A DNA stretch of 64,000 bases from Periplaneta americana (Eukaryota; Arthropoda; Insecta; Blattodea; Blattidae): positions 199,501 to 263,500 of the forward strand of contig NW_027185502.1 of assembly GCF_040183065.1 (NCBI RefSeq), written 5' to 3'. Numbering within the stretch: position 1 is the stretch's first letter; the number at the start of each line of letters is the position of its first letter. Under the pieces are notes generated by a model that made no database searches, was not told the DNA's origin, and saw only the letters and a program-made list of their open reading frames with translations. The position numbers and the translations under genes are program-made. This document shows positions 1 through 10,559 of this stretch, piece after piece.

Positions 1-2180
1 ATTCACAAAAAAGAGAAACCTGCTCATGATGTTAATAGTTATCGACCCATAGCACTATTAAGCATGATAGCAAAAACCATGGAGTCCATGATCTCCAACA
101 GATTAACTTGGCATTTAGAATCCCAAAATCTTTTATCACCAAGACAAGCCGGCTTTCGACAACTACACTCTACCAATGACAAGTCATACGCCTCGGCCAA
201 GAAATAAAAGACAGTTTTAACAAGAAAGAAGATATCTTAGAAATATTTATTGACTTTCAGCTAGCATATGACTCTGGAGAAATAAATTATTACTAAAACT
301 CCAGAAATTAGGTATCTCTAGCAATATGTTCAGATGGATATCAGAATTCCTTAGTCAACGATTCATTGCCACTAAATTCAATAACTCACTTTCTAGTTAG
401 AGACAAACATATCGAGGTCTACCTCAGGGTGCTGTCCTCAGCACAACTTTATTCAATATTTATATAAATGACTTACCCTCCCTATTAGAGGAATCAAACA
501 TGAAAACAGCACTATTTGCAGATGATATAGTTTTGTGGACTTCCGGATCTTACAGACATAGAGACAAAATTCAAAATTCTGCTTTTAAAGCTCTAAATCA
601 ACTACATGAATGGAATACATCAAATTTGATGACACTCAATTTAAGCAAAAGTAACTACCAAATATTTTCACTTGGTAAATAAGAAAGAGAATTCAATATC
701 CAATACAATGGCCAACACCTTCCTAGGACTTATGAATCCAAATATCTTGGAGTTATTTTCAATAGTAAGTTAACATGGAGCAACCATTTGAAATACATTT
801 CTGAAAAAGCTCGTAAAAGATTCTCCCTTCTAAAAAGACTAGCAGGAAAGAAATGGGGATGCTCTAGGAATACTTTGAACACTACATACAAAATGTTTAT
901 ATAGCCAGTGCTGACATACTGCGGAGAAATTTTAATTACTTCACCTTTCATAAACGAAATGGAATATGTTCAAAACCAAGCTCTCAGACTCATTACTGGT
1001 GGAATCAAAACAACTCCAATAGATTCTATGAGATTCCTCACTAATATTAACAGCATCAAAATGACAATAGAAGAAAAAGCACTAGTTCAATATGAAAAAC
1101 TTATTAGATTACCAGGAAACAATTGGCATTCATACAGTCCTCTCTGTAGATTGAAAACTCAAAAAAGTTTCATATCCATTGTTCAAGAATTAAAACAGAA
1201 AATCAATATCCCGAATTTAAAAGAAAACCTACAAATTAAACCAAACCCTTTAACTCTATTAAATATGGAATATAATCTAAATTTAACAGAAGAAATACTG
1301 AAATCAGAAGTAAACACTGAAATACTAAAACAATTGTCTTTAGAGACAATTAATATTAGATACCCTTCACAAAACTGGCTTCATTTATACACTGACGGAT
1401 CTTGATCTCCAGAGAACAAGGTGCCGGTGCAGGTGTTACGTGCTGTCTCTTCTCACTTTATAGATCTCTTGGGTATGGAACAACAAGTTTTGATGGAGAA
1501 ATCATTGCAATAAATGAAAGTCTCTGGAATCTTCTATGCCACATCAGTAAATTTAAAAATGCAGTTATATTGTCAGACTCCAAAGCAGCTATTCTATCAA
1601 TAGTCTCTAAACACACATCTTCATCTCAAACAGCAGAAATAACTAAAATGCTCTCTCAATTAATATCACTCAATAAAAGAATTGTATTCCAATGGATACC
1701 ATCCCATTGTGGAATCCTGGGGAACGAGAATGCGGATGCTTTAGCAAAGAAGGGCAGCACTGCTACTTACAGACCTGTAACTAAATCTACGTATTACTCT
1801 GTGAAAAGATTTATTAAATCTACATACTTAGACTTCAACAAACAATATTTGATAACACAATCCCAAGGGAAAAAATGGAACTCTCTGCATCAAAATCCAC
1901 AGTTAATTCCCGATTTACCACGAAAATCGTCTGTAGCTGCATTTAGATTGGCAATAGGCCATGATTGTTTGGCCAAACACCTGCATAGAATTGGAATATA
2001 TCAGTCCCCTAACTGTCCATTGTGCAACTCAAACCAAGAAATGGATTCGGAACACCTCAAAATCTGTGCTTCTGTGGCTGGTCATGATAATATCTTTGAA
2101 AAATATTGGAGTGCAAGAGGTCAAATGACTTTATTGTCAAACGCCTGGCATTAGAAAACACAACAACAACAACAACAACA
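1..2180 (+). mobile_element. LINE-A copy 1 (RNase H-bearing non-LTR retrotransposon, broken)
   Basis: Part of the ORF2 polyprotein of a non-LTR retrotransposon. It runs in from the left edge and ends at a (CAA)n tail (2156-2180). In order: an RT finger block with SYRPIALLSMIAK near 50-120; the palm block RGLPQGAVLSTTLFNIYIND near 415-470; the catalytic FADDIVLW near 518-541; and an RNase H domain with TDGS (1391-1402), DGEI (about 1492), SDSKAAI (about 1576) and ENADALAKK (about 1728). A C-terminal CxxC..HxxxC finger (CPLCN...EHLKIC) lies near 2010-2065. It is a pseudogene: a stop at about 208, a frameshift near 270, a stop at 680-682, and a stop plus frameshift right after TDGS at about 1403. 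The RNase H places it in the I/R1/LOA group; the exact clade is uncertain. Three more copies lie at 5914-7129, 49574-52250 and, on the minus strand, 61567-61877. Confidence 0.9.
908..2154 (+). pseudogene. LINE-A copy 1 ORF2 C-terminal half (RT thumb, RNase H, zinc finger)
   Basis: Two overlapping open frames (908-1405 and 1402-2154) carry the RT thumb/connection region and then RNase H. The frame changes at the first RNase H motif: the upstream frame ends LHLYTDGS then stop, and the downstream frame continues with GAGAGVTCC and the DGEI, SDSKAAI and ENADALAKK motifs. All four RNase H acidic residues survive, but in two frames, so no active protein is expected. The protein ends ANAWH-like (SNAWH) just before the (CAA)n tail, as in the other copies. 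No host promoter is visible. Confidence 0.85.
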
Positions 2181-2468
2181 TCTCATCTTTATGTTGTGGA
2201 GGTGTTTTCTAACAGGTTCAATAATTTGTGAAAGAGTAGGCCTATATTTTTCTTCTGGACCTCTCGCACATTATGTTAGTAGTTAGTAGATTAGTGTATG
2301 ATGTAATATTAAAATGTATTTTATCTGACAACATGAAATTCATTGCTTTGATTAAACAGTTTATGAACCACGAGACCTAACCTAAACATGTATTTTGTTT
2401 GATCACGTGAAATGATTAGTATGAATTCCGAAAACGAATGCCACTTTGAAATGTATGCTTTAGAATGT

Positions 2469-2679
2469 GGTTAAACGAGCGTTGAGCGGATTCCGCCGAT
2501 TTTGGAATAGATACCGACGCACTTAGGTTAGGTTAGGTTAGGTTAGTTTAGGCTTTTATTATCCCGTCAAGATGAAGATGAAAGCGATTGAGTGTGATTT
2601 TTTGTTTTCTATGTTGGCAGTTCAAGTACGTCGGTGTCTATTCCAAAATCGGCGGAATCCGCTCAACGCTTGTTTCACC
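2469..2679. mobile_element. hAT-type MITE with internal TTAGG units
   Basis: A 211-bp element with terminal inverted repeats of about 50 bp; the core GCGTTGAGCGGATTCCGCCG is identical in both arms. It is flanked by a perfect 8-bp target duplication, tagaatgt, at 2461-2468 and 2680-2687; 8 bp is typical of hAT transposons. No coding capacity. The left-centre (about 2523-2546) holds about five TTAGG units, the arthropod telomere repeat. Confidence 0.85.
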
Positions 2680-2689
2680 TAGAATGTTT

Positions 2690-3828
2690 ACTCCATTACT
2701 GTAATAAAAATCTAAACACGAAAGAAATTAATTAAAATGTGAAATGATATTTCTATCGATTACTCAAGGGCATGTATCACACGAAATATGTTATATTTAT
2801 TTATACTTAGCCTAGCTGACTATAATCTTGAAATTGTAACCACAACACAAAGCAACACATACAATAACTATTATGTATTAATATTAATACTGATATTAAT
2901 TAATTAATTATTAGTAATGGGCTCAGAAATCTAGAACAATTTGAATTTTCAGAATTTAAACTACTGACAACTTGTGTCACTGCTGCCAACATAACAGTTA
3001 TAAAATCACTATCAGTTGCAGTATTTCTCAGTACCGAATTTCGAAATGAAGTTGGCAAAAGAAAATTCAACCTGAAAACTAAAAAAAATCACCATAATCC
3101 ACTAGCTTATGTAGTAATGGGGGAAAAATGGTTAGGTTTCACCCTTAGCGTATTAAGTAAGCTGACCCGGACTATACTATGTGGCAGTAACTTACAGCGA
3201 TTACTGTAGAGTTAAAGTGAGGGGTTGATCAGTCCTCTACACAACGTCTATATTTTCCTTATTGGTCATTCGAGCTTTATGGTTTCGAAAACTGAATTTA
3301 GAAAAATACTCAATTATGAAAGACTGAATTGACAGAAGTATCATTCTTAAGCGTAGTAATAAGCTACAAATACTGGACAAGGAAAGAATGTAGGTTTAGA
3401 TACAACAACCACAAATCCACAGTAAGAACTGATGATGATACTTTCCATGTCGAGCTCAATGTCAATTTTTATCTTTAGTAGGTATCTCATCATTTAATTC
3501 TCACAATTTCTGAACTTAAACTTCTATTAAATCCACGATCTTTTTTTCATTTTCTTTCAACATTCACGTTAGTGTGTGCTTAATCACAGTCTGAAAACAC
3601 TAAAGTAAATTAAAACTGAAATTCAACTGAAAACATTAAACATTTTAATACGTATCTTCAGAGTTGATTTTCATTACTTACTTAGTACATCACTCTGTGA
3701 TTGTTTTTTTTTATTCGGGAAATGAGTTAAGAAAAAAAAAAGAATGAAAGAATTGGGCTGGCTTGAATAATTGCAACTGTGCTGTATCTCAACATTCTAC
3801 TTGGAATACAACTGTTTTAATAACTAGG
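2690..3828. other. AT-rich intergenic DNA, nothing recognised
   Basis: No open frame with recognisable similarity, no terminal repeats and no RNA gene seen. It holds short TAAT runs (about 2880-2915) and homopolymer A/T tracts (3706-3745). It may lie between exons of the minus-strand cobalamin-binding-like gene; I looked for its next exon here and did not find it. Confidence 0.4.
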
Positions 3829-3830
3829 TA

Positions 3831-4684
3831 CAGTAAAATCCCTCATATCCGGCACCCAAATAACTGGCAATACAAAACAATGGCACTTTTGGCTAGGTCA
3901 AAAAGAAAAAGTCATTCATGTGAAAGAGAAGAGTCTGACGAAGATGTGAGTGGTTCTCGTAGATCGCACATGCTGCATATCGTGTTTACTCTTTACACTG
4001 TTCACGTGTGAAAACATAGACAAAAAAGCCCGTTATGTCCCTGGAGTACAGGGTAGAATCGGTATCTGTCACTTGGACCTTGCAAACAATGCACGAAGAC
4101 AATATCTTTCAATCTAAAACTTGAACTTGCCCATTTCGAAGGAGTGTTGAATGAGTCTAAGTACGAAAGTGTGAAATTCTCTGTTCCTACAGTGCGTAAA
4201 AGTTTAATTTGAGTGATGGATAGTATCATGGTTATTACCGCTAAGTGCTGCTGCTGCACAATGGATTCCGGGAAATGCAAGCAAAATATTCTTATGCTCA
4301 AATCATCGAGTGCTACTTCATAGCTGCGATGTTGGCTACACTGCTCTTCACGTCACATGACTCACATGACAGCCACTCAAAATTGTCATAAGGTTACGAA
4401 AACTTTTAGTATTCTTACGCTATTTTGTATTACTGTATTACAATAATTATTAACTGATGAATGTACTGTACAGTACCTTATTCAGTACTAAAAATAAACA
4501 TTGTATGTATTTCAAAACTATTTTTAATGATCTATATGAAAATTACTCCATTTCAACATGGAAAAAAAATGTTTGTGCAGTAAAGTGCGTCTTTACATAA
4601 CCTATAAAAGTATTTTCGAATTATCCGGAAAAATCAGTTATCTGGCACGGCTTTGTCCCACAATTTACGGATGTGGTATTTAAA
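3831..4684. mobile_element. pogo/Tigger-like element, decayed
   Basis: The left end, preceded by TA (3829-3830), reads CAGTAAAATCCCTCATATCC, a pogo/Tigger-type terminus followed by a CCGGCACC block. About 840 bp later a degenerate inverted counterpart appears (TTATCCGGAAAAATCAGTTA, then ctggcacggc near 4642-4655), ending near 4684. No transposase could be read in between. The right end is eroded, so its boundary and TA duplication are uncertain. Confidence 0.55.
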
Positions 4685-4827
4685 TGAAGTGAATTATTTT
4701 ATCAAAATTAATGTGTTAGAGAACATCGGAATTCAGGAGGGTCTATACAGACTACATCACAGACCACATCTGGAGGCATCAGAATGTGGGTATCTATGTT
4801 TCAACAGTGGTAACAAATGATACTCAC

Positions 4828-5077
4828 ACATAGTGGGAATCTTGTTCTGCAGCTATTTGCATTATGTGATAAAAAGTCGAATTCTTCTCAGCTGTCACAC
4901 TGATGGTGAAATTCTCTGTCACGTTTGTTCCAACCCATAACGTATATGTCACAGTTGCAAGGTCATCTCCTTTAGGATTTTATCGAGGAGTCGTGCCTTC
5001 CACTGTCAAATTTGAATCCGCACTTGCCACAGCAGTAGGAGGAAGTGTTGTTGCTGTAGACGGCTGGAGTTTAGCTA
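4828..5077 (-). CDS. exon of cobalamin-binding/CG3556-like protein (linker and start of DUF4430-like domain), in-frame stop
   Basis: A minus-strand exon with a good acceptor (ctcttccag before 5077) and donor (GTGAGT after 4828). It begins with TA, which completes a Val codon (GTA) with the G ending the 8946-9180 exon, so the phase matches. It encodes a Thr/Pro/Ala linker (LQPSTATTLPPTAVASAD), then VTYTLWVGTNVTENFTISVT and FYHIMQIAAEQDSHYV, resembling the N-terminal strand and helix of the C-terminal beta domain in intrinsic factor/transcobalamin-like proteins. It contains one in-frame TAA at 4980-4982 between the linker and the beta domain, possibly a CAA-to-TAA change. Either the gene is dead, this is a nonsense allele or sequence error, or an alternative acceptor (ccctaaag-like, about 4969) skips it. 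Several NxT/S sites fit a secreted protein. Further 3' exons are not in the window. Confidence 0.75.
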
Positions 5078-5099
5078 CTGGAAGAGCAAAGATTTATCA

Positions 5100-5560
5100 A
5101 ATATGAGTGTTGTTTTGACTTTCCCTGAGTTAAACATTTTGGTTATATGTACAGTTTTCTTTCTACATTACATATAATACTTATAATATACCTAAAGAGT
5201 TATAAACATAAAATATGCAGACTAATAAAGGAAGAGAAATTAATAAAGTATAGAATAATAAATAAATACCACTCTGAAGATGGCCAGGTTGATAACCTCA
5301 ACCTGTCCACAATTTTGTGTTGGCGGAACTATTAATATATGAAAAATATTCTAATTCCTAGATGAAAATTTTCTGACAGGACTAGGGAATGTCTCAGAAC
5401 AAATGAAGACTATAATTTTATAGTGAAAATAACGAATAAAATGATATGCATATCTTTAAAGTCATTTTTGACATTTCATTTTGTCCTTGGAACAAAAGAC
5501 AAATCGTGTTTCTAGAGATAATTGCCGCTGTCTAACCTATACAAGAGAGTATAGTAAAAT
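5100..5560. other. intron-like AT-rich DNA, nothing recognised
   Basis: Lies between the 4828-5077 exon and the SINE fragment. No recognisable element. It contains an imperfect hairpin around 5282-5312 (aggttgataacctcaacct) of unknown meaning. Confidence 0.4.
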
Positions 5561-5567
5561 ATGGCAT

Positions 5568-5785
5568 CGTGATGCACTTGGGGAGATACGATAGGTAGCG
5601 AAATGTGGTTGCAAATACCAGCTATAACGGCTGGGGGGGGGGGGGGGGATCATCGTGCTAACCACACGATACCGCCATTCTGGTTGGATGATCGTCCACC
5701 TGTGCTTCAGCATGTGAGCATGAGGCCAGCAGCCAGCTGGTCAGTCTAGGCCCTTCACGGGCTGTAGTGCCATGGACTATTATTA
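5568..5785 (+). mobile_element. SINE fragment (same family as 31785-32112), 5' truncated
   Basis: Matches the body and 3' end of the SINE at 31785-32112: cttggggaga.acgataggtagcg, then ccagctataac.gctgg, the block catcgtgctaaccacacgat, ggttggatgatcgtcc, and the end gggctgtagtgccat. The tRNA-like head is missing. A run of G (about 5632-5648) replaces ggaggg of the other copy and looks like slippage. Confidence 0.75.
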
Positions 5786-5913
5786 TAGTAATATATAATG
5801 ATTACACATATTTCTCCTCCAAATTCATTATTATTGGCTGCTGCTGCTGCTTAAATAATTCCAATTTTTTTTCCTTCCTTTTCATTGCAATCTGTTTTAT
5901 ACTGTTCCAGTCT

Positions 5914-7129
5914 ATTTCGACAGTAAGTTAACATGGAGCAACCATTTAAATATATTTCTGAAAAAGCTCGTAAAAGATTTTCCCTTCAGAAAAGACTAGC
6001 AGGAAAGAAATGGGGATGCTCTAGAAATACTTTGAACACTACATACAAAACGTTTGTACAGCCAGTGCTGACATACTGCGGAGAAATTTTAATTACTTCA
6101 CCTTTCATAAACGAAATAGAACGTGTTCAAAACCAGCTCTCAGGCTCATTACTGGTGAAATCAAAACAACTCCAATAGATTCTATGAGATTCCCCACTAA
6201 CATTAACAGCATCAAAATGACAATAGAAGAAAAAGCACTGATTCAATATGAAAAACTTATCAGATTACCAGGAAGCAATTGGCATTCATACAGTACCCTC
6301 TGTAGATTGAAAACTCAAAAAAGTTTCATATCCATGGTTCAAGAATTAAAACAGAAACTCAACATCTCGAATTTAAAAGAAAAAATAACAAGGTGCCGGT
6401 GCACGTGTTACGTGCTTTCTCTTCTCACTTTATAGATCTCTTGGATATGGAACAACAAGTTTTGATGGAGAAATCATTGCAATAAGTGAAAGTCTCAGGA
6501 ATATTCTATGCCACATCAATAAATTTAAAAATGCAGTTATATTGTCAGATTCCAAAGCAGCTATTCTATCAATAGTCTCTAGCCACACTCCTTCATCTCA
6601 AACAGCAGAAATAACTAAAATGCTCTCTCAATTAATATCACTCAGTAAAAGAATTGTATTCCAATGGATACCATCCCATTGTGGAATCCTGGGAAACGAG
6701 AATGCGGATGCTTTAGCAAAGAACGGCAGTACTGTTACTAAATCTACATATTACTCTGTGAAAAGATTTATTAAATCTACATACTGAAACTTCAACAAAC
6801 AAAATTTGATATCACAATCACAAGGGAAAAAATTAAACTCTCTGCATCATAATCCACAGTTAATTTCCGATTTACCACGCAAATCATCTGTAGCTGCATT
6901 TAAATTGGCAAAAGGCCATGACTATTTGGCCAACACCTGCATAGAATTGGAATATATCTGTCTCCTAACTGCCCATTGTGCAATTCAAATCAAGAAATGG
7001 ATTCGGAACACCCCAAAATCTGTGCTTCAGTGGCTGATCATGACAATATCTTTGAAAAATATTGGACTGTAAGAGGTGAAATGACTTTATTGTCAAACGC
7101 CTGGCATTACAAAACAACAACAACAACAT
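5914..7129 (+). mobile_element. LINE-A copy 2, 5' truncated and internally deleted
   Basis: A close relative of copy 1. It starts within the RT region (cagtaagttaacatggagca near 5921, equal to copy 1 near 762) and ends at a (CAA)n tail (about 7111-7127). Relative to copy 1 about 185 bp are missing at about 6384, which removes the end of the connection region and the first RNase H aspartate (TDGS); DGEI, SDSKAAI and ENADALAK remain. Frameshifts and stops occur near 6130, 6435, 6787 and 6930. It is inactive. No clear target duplication was found. Confidence 0.88.
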
Positions 7130-7130
7130 A

Positions 7131-7506
7131 ATTATATGAAACAACAAGTCAAAGTCAGGATAGGAGAAGAAATGTCTGAAGAAAGTGAAATAGGGAGAGA
7201 AGTACGACAAGGATGCCCTTTATCACCTATCTGTTCAACATCTACTTGGAGAATTTGGTAAAGAACTGTTTTCAGAACATGGGAGGGGTGATAGTAGGAG
7301 AAAGAAGAATAAAGTGCATAAAATTTGCTGATAATATGTTGTTGTTAGTAGAAGAGGAGACAACACTAAGGGATATGCTACTGGAGCTAAATGACAGCTG
7401 TGAGCAATATGGGATGAAGATAAATGCAAACATGACGAAGACCATGGTTGTCAGAATAAAAATAAAGAAAACTTGCGAAATTGATTTGCTCATTAATCAT
7501 CAATAA
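7131..7506 (+). pseudogene. RT fragment of a second non-LTR family
   Basis: Directly after the LINE-A tail is a fragment of a different reverse transcriptase. In broken frames it reads VRQGCPLSP near 7202-7228, FNIYLENLVKNCFQNMGGVI (7236-7295), KFADNMLLLVEEE (7321-7359; the usual FADDM with the second Asp changed to Asn), then EQYGMKINANMTKT (7405-7446). One frameshift lies between RQGCPLSP and FNIYL. It is truncated at both ends, and the catalytic change and broken frame mean it cannot be active. Clade not assigned. Confidence 0.75.
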
Positions 7507-7887
7507 ATTTAAATGAAGTTAAAATTTGAAAACAAAGTCGGCATGGGTTAAAGCCATTCAATTAAGTAAAAATTTTACATGGGAGGAACTGTAATAAAAC
7601 AAAATTAGGGGGTACACGTTTCATACATAAAAAAAAAATCCCATATAGGGAAACCCTAATGTAGAGCTTCTCGCTTAATGGTTGATGTAAAATGATATTA
7701 ATTAAGACATTAAAACAGGGACTGAAATTCCTGAACTATTTACTTTTGTTCACAGGATGAACTTAGCAATGCTGTAGGCTACTTTATGTTCGTTATGTCA
7801 AAGATCAACCTGTGTTCATTATCATAACATTACCAGTGTTAGAGATACAAGTTAGTACCTAGGCCTAGCCTATTTTATATGAATATA

Positions 7888-8841
7888 CAGTAAAACCCCG
7901 ATAAGACGCTGTTCAAGGGACCACGTATTAGGCGGGTATACTAATTTTGACATATATACAGTATCTATTAGCATTTTTCTTTATTGAAATACATGAGCCA
8001 TGAAAGGTAATATAGTATTACTCCATTATGTAATTACTGTACTGTATGTCAAAGACATTTACAATATGTACTGTACTTAATTCTTTCGGAAAAAAAAAAG
8101 TCATTTATAGTTGTTTGCCGTGTGCATGTTCTCCAAGTCCTCATGTTTACCACACTTCAGTTTCTGCGATTACATCCTCCTGACATCGCAGCTGTAGTGA
8201 TTGAGTCGCGATTTTTTATTATCGTTCTTAATGTCGATGATGGGATTCCTAATGAATCAGAGAGTTGTTTCTGAGTAAGAGTACTGTTCTCATCATACTT
8301 TCGTAAGATTTTCAATTTTTCCGACAAATAAAGTGCTTTTCGTTTAACACTCATTGTAATCACATTCACAGACACTTCAATACACTAAAGGACAACAAAC
8401 TGACCAGCAAAAATTTCCAGAATTTTATTACGGCCGAGTGAGGAACGCTGTTTGAGAGAGAGGGTTAGCAAGAGGGTGGGGTATTGTAACTGTATGTAAA
8501 CTTTAACCGCGCAGGTAAGTAGTCGAATAAGAGAGTGTAACAAGAGGGTGAGGTATGAAGTATGAAGGTTTAAATGCGCAGGTAAAGGGTCGAATATCAA
8601 TACTTTTCAGGTTAATGGCACCAGTGAGTTCAATGACCAAGATGTTTCATTGCTGTTAAAGTACATTGCTGAAAATTACATCGAAAATATTCCACAAAAA
8701 CAGTGTATTATGCGGGACTTGAGCACAACAAACGGGGTATTTTATAAAGGCGTTATATATGAAATGTGCAGGGACCGGACAAAAAAAACGTATTACACGG
8801 GACAGCGTAATAAGCGGGCACGTCTTATCAAGGTTTTACTG
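7888..8841. mobile_element. pogo/Tigger-like deletion derivative
   Basis: A 954-bp element between TA dinucleotides (7886-7887 and 8842-8843). Left end CAGTAAAACCCCGATAAGAC; the inverted right end is CAGTAAAACCTTGATAAGAC. These are pogo-type (Tc1/mariner superfamily) ends. It contains a minus-strand remnant of the transposase DNA-binding domain (8157-8354) but no catalytic domain, so it is a non-autonomous internal-deletion product. It sits in the intron between the 8946-9180 and 4828-5077 exons. Confidence 0.85.
8157..8354 (-). pseudogene. N-terminal HTH of pogo/CENP-B-type transposase
   Basis: The frame from the ATG at 8354 reads MSVKRKALYLSEKLKILRKY, then LTQKQLSDSLGIPSSTLRTI near residues 30-50. 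This is the CENP-B N-terminal helix-turn-helix used by pogo transposases to bind their ends: basic start, LSEKLKIL helix, LGIPSSTL recognition helix. It stops after about 65 residues; the second HTH and the DDE domain are absent, consistent with an internal deletion of the surrounding TIR-bounded element. Confidence 0.75.
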
Positions 8842-8945
8842 TAATTTTATTGAATTCATACTGGTACCCATTTGTGGTTGATCTTGAATCCTTTCATTTT
8901 CTTGTGCTTGTAAACACTTGACTGTTTATTAAATGTTACACTTAC

Positions 8946-9180
8946 CACTAGTGGTGAAAGTTCCTCCAGAATTACCACTACCACAAATGAGGTCTCTAAC
9001 AGAGCTGAGTCGTCGTGGTCCCAAGCCAAGCACAACTTCAGTAGTTGTAAACACATCTCCAAACGAACCATCAGGAGCCTGACGAGATACCAAGTAGTTT
9101 ATAGCATTGCTGCGGTTCCAGTGCACTGGGCCAATGTTGCCACCATTGCCAGCAAGTTCACTATCTGCAGCCTCTAAAGC
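8946..9180 (-). CDS. exon of cobalamin-binding/CG3556-like protein (alpha/alpha-barrel repeats)
   Basis: A minus-strand exon with acceptor catattatag before 9180 and donor GTAAGT after 8946. Phase 0 at entry (joining CAG|GCT from the 16676-16836 exon) and phase 1 at exit, matching the 4828-5077 exon. It begins ALEAADSELAGNGGNIGPVH and contains NYLVSRQAPDGSFGDVFTT followed by EVVLGLGPRRLSSVRDLIC. The PDGSFG turn repeats in the upstream exon (HPDGSFGN) and is typical of the alpha6/alpha6 barrel of transcobalamin/intrinsic factor and the related insect CG3556 family. It has no stops and looks functional. Vitamin B12 binding itself is not shown. Confidence 0.85.
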
Positions 9181-9245
9181 CTATAATATGAAAATAGTTT
9201 TTCTGTCAGCTACACAGAGGACTGTGACAATTTGATGTTACTATA

Positions 9246-10010
9246 CAGTGAAACCTCTCCTTATGGACACCCCCAAAATAAGGACACTCCTCATATATGG
9301 ACAGATATTTATGTCCCAACTGAAATAATCTAAAAATAATGATAAATTTAACTCTCATTTACGGATACTCTCAGACAAAGACACGGACAGCTGTTTCACA
9401 TCCTAAAGCTTGATTTACCTCCTGATTGCGGACAGAACTGAATTTTAAGACCTAATGTGTTACAAAAATGGAAAATTTAGTTTTGAGAACTGTACAAAAA
9501 TTCCTTAACATGAAACATAACATAAGGGTCTCGTAGGCTACCACTAGCCCAGCCGACTACCCCTTGTTAGCTGCAAGTGGATGGATAAAAAAAATCATAA
9601 AATTTAATCGTGAAATTGTATTCGACACATAATAGGGTTAGTAGGATTATTCTCTTCACTTCAATCAGTTGTTCTGTTTCGAGAGACATGGCACCTGAAC
9701 GTAAAGGTTAAGTTGAAAACTGTAAATTACAGTACTGCATAACTGTAGACCTAGAATAAAATTGCATGGCACAGTACTGTATTTTCCTTTTTCGGTCTTA
9801 TCTACTGTACTTCAAAGTCGCAAGTAGTACAGTATACTGTATTTAGAGTTAAACTACAGTAATACATTTCACTTAAAGTGTGAAGGCATACATAATGCAT
9901 ATTATAAATTTACTGTTAGGTTGGGGAGCCTCCCTCCCAATACAGGACACCTCTCAGATGCTGACAGATTGTTACGTCCCTTCGATGTCCGTAAATGAGA
10001 GGTTTCACTG
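9246..10010. mobile_element. pogo/Tigger-type non-autonomous element
   Basis: A 765-bp element bounded by TA (9244-9245, 10011-10012). Left end CAGTGAAACCTCTCCTTATG and inverted right end CAGTGAAACCTCTCATTTAC, followed by GGACA blocks in both arms. A short MAPERKG frame with a stop (about 9688) may be a transposase start remnant. No catalytic domain seen. Its ends differ from those of the 7888-8841 element, so it is a separate family. It lies in the intron between the 8946 and 16676 exons. Confidence 0.8.
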
Positions 10011-10019
10011 TATTATCAA

Positions 10020-10555
10020 ATTGTTGGGAATAGTCAAGAGCTAATGACAGGGTAGGAAACTCTTCCATGTATTGAGCGATATATGCAACGTGCAAAACCT
10101 ACAAGTAGACCCTATTCCTAAAATTTCAGAAAAATCGAAAATCAATATAGATTGGCCTATTTCTATTGAAAGACAGAAAATTTTCTGCAAGACCTTATCA
10201 CATATTGTTCATTTGTGAGTGTTTTAATGTACCTATTTTTATATTTCTTTTAGTATATTTATATATTATTTTTATTTATGTATTTGTTTTGATTTGTGCT
10301 ATATAATTGTGTATGATTTACTGGATGAATGAACTCTGAAAGCCTAAAATCTCGTATGATGAAATCTTATTACTAGAGCCCGAATGTATATGCATTTATA
10401 ATACTTAAAGTAAGCAGGCATAAAGGGCAATTAAAAAATAAACAGGCACAATAGGCAGGCAAAGAGGCAATTAACTCTCGACATTTATCTGGGGTCTTTT
10501 CTGACCCCACACAATCTTTTATTGTTAATATCTACATTCATATACTCCGAAATGT
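10020..10555. other. intronic AT-rich DNA, nothing recognised
   Basis: No gene or element recognised. Contains a short region rich in GGCA motifs (aggcataaagggcaatt, aggcacaataggcaggcaaa, 10414-10471). Confidence 0.35.
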
Positions 10556-10559
10556 TTCA

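Noticed and set aside
4903-5106. Plus-strand 67-codon frame
   Set aside because: Antisense of the minus-strand exon 4828-5077, which has matching splice sites and phase.
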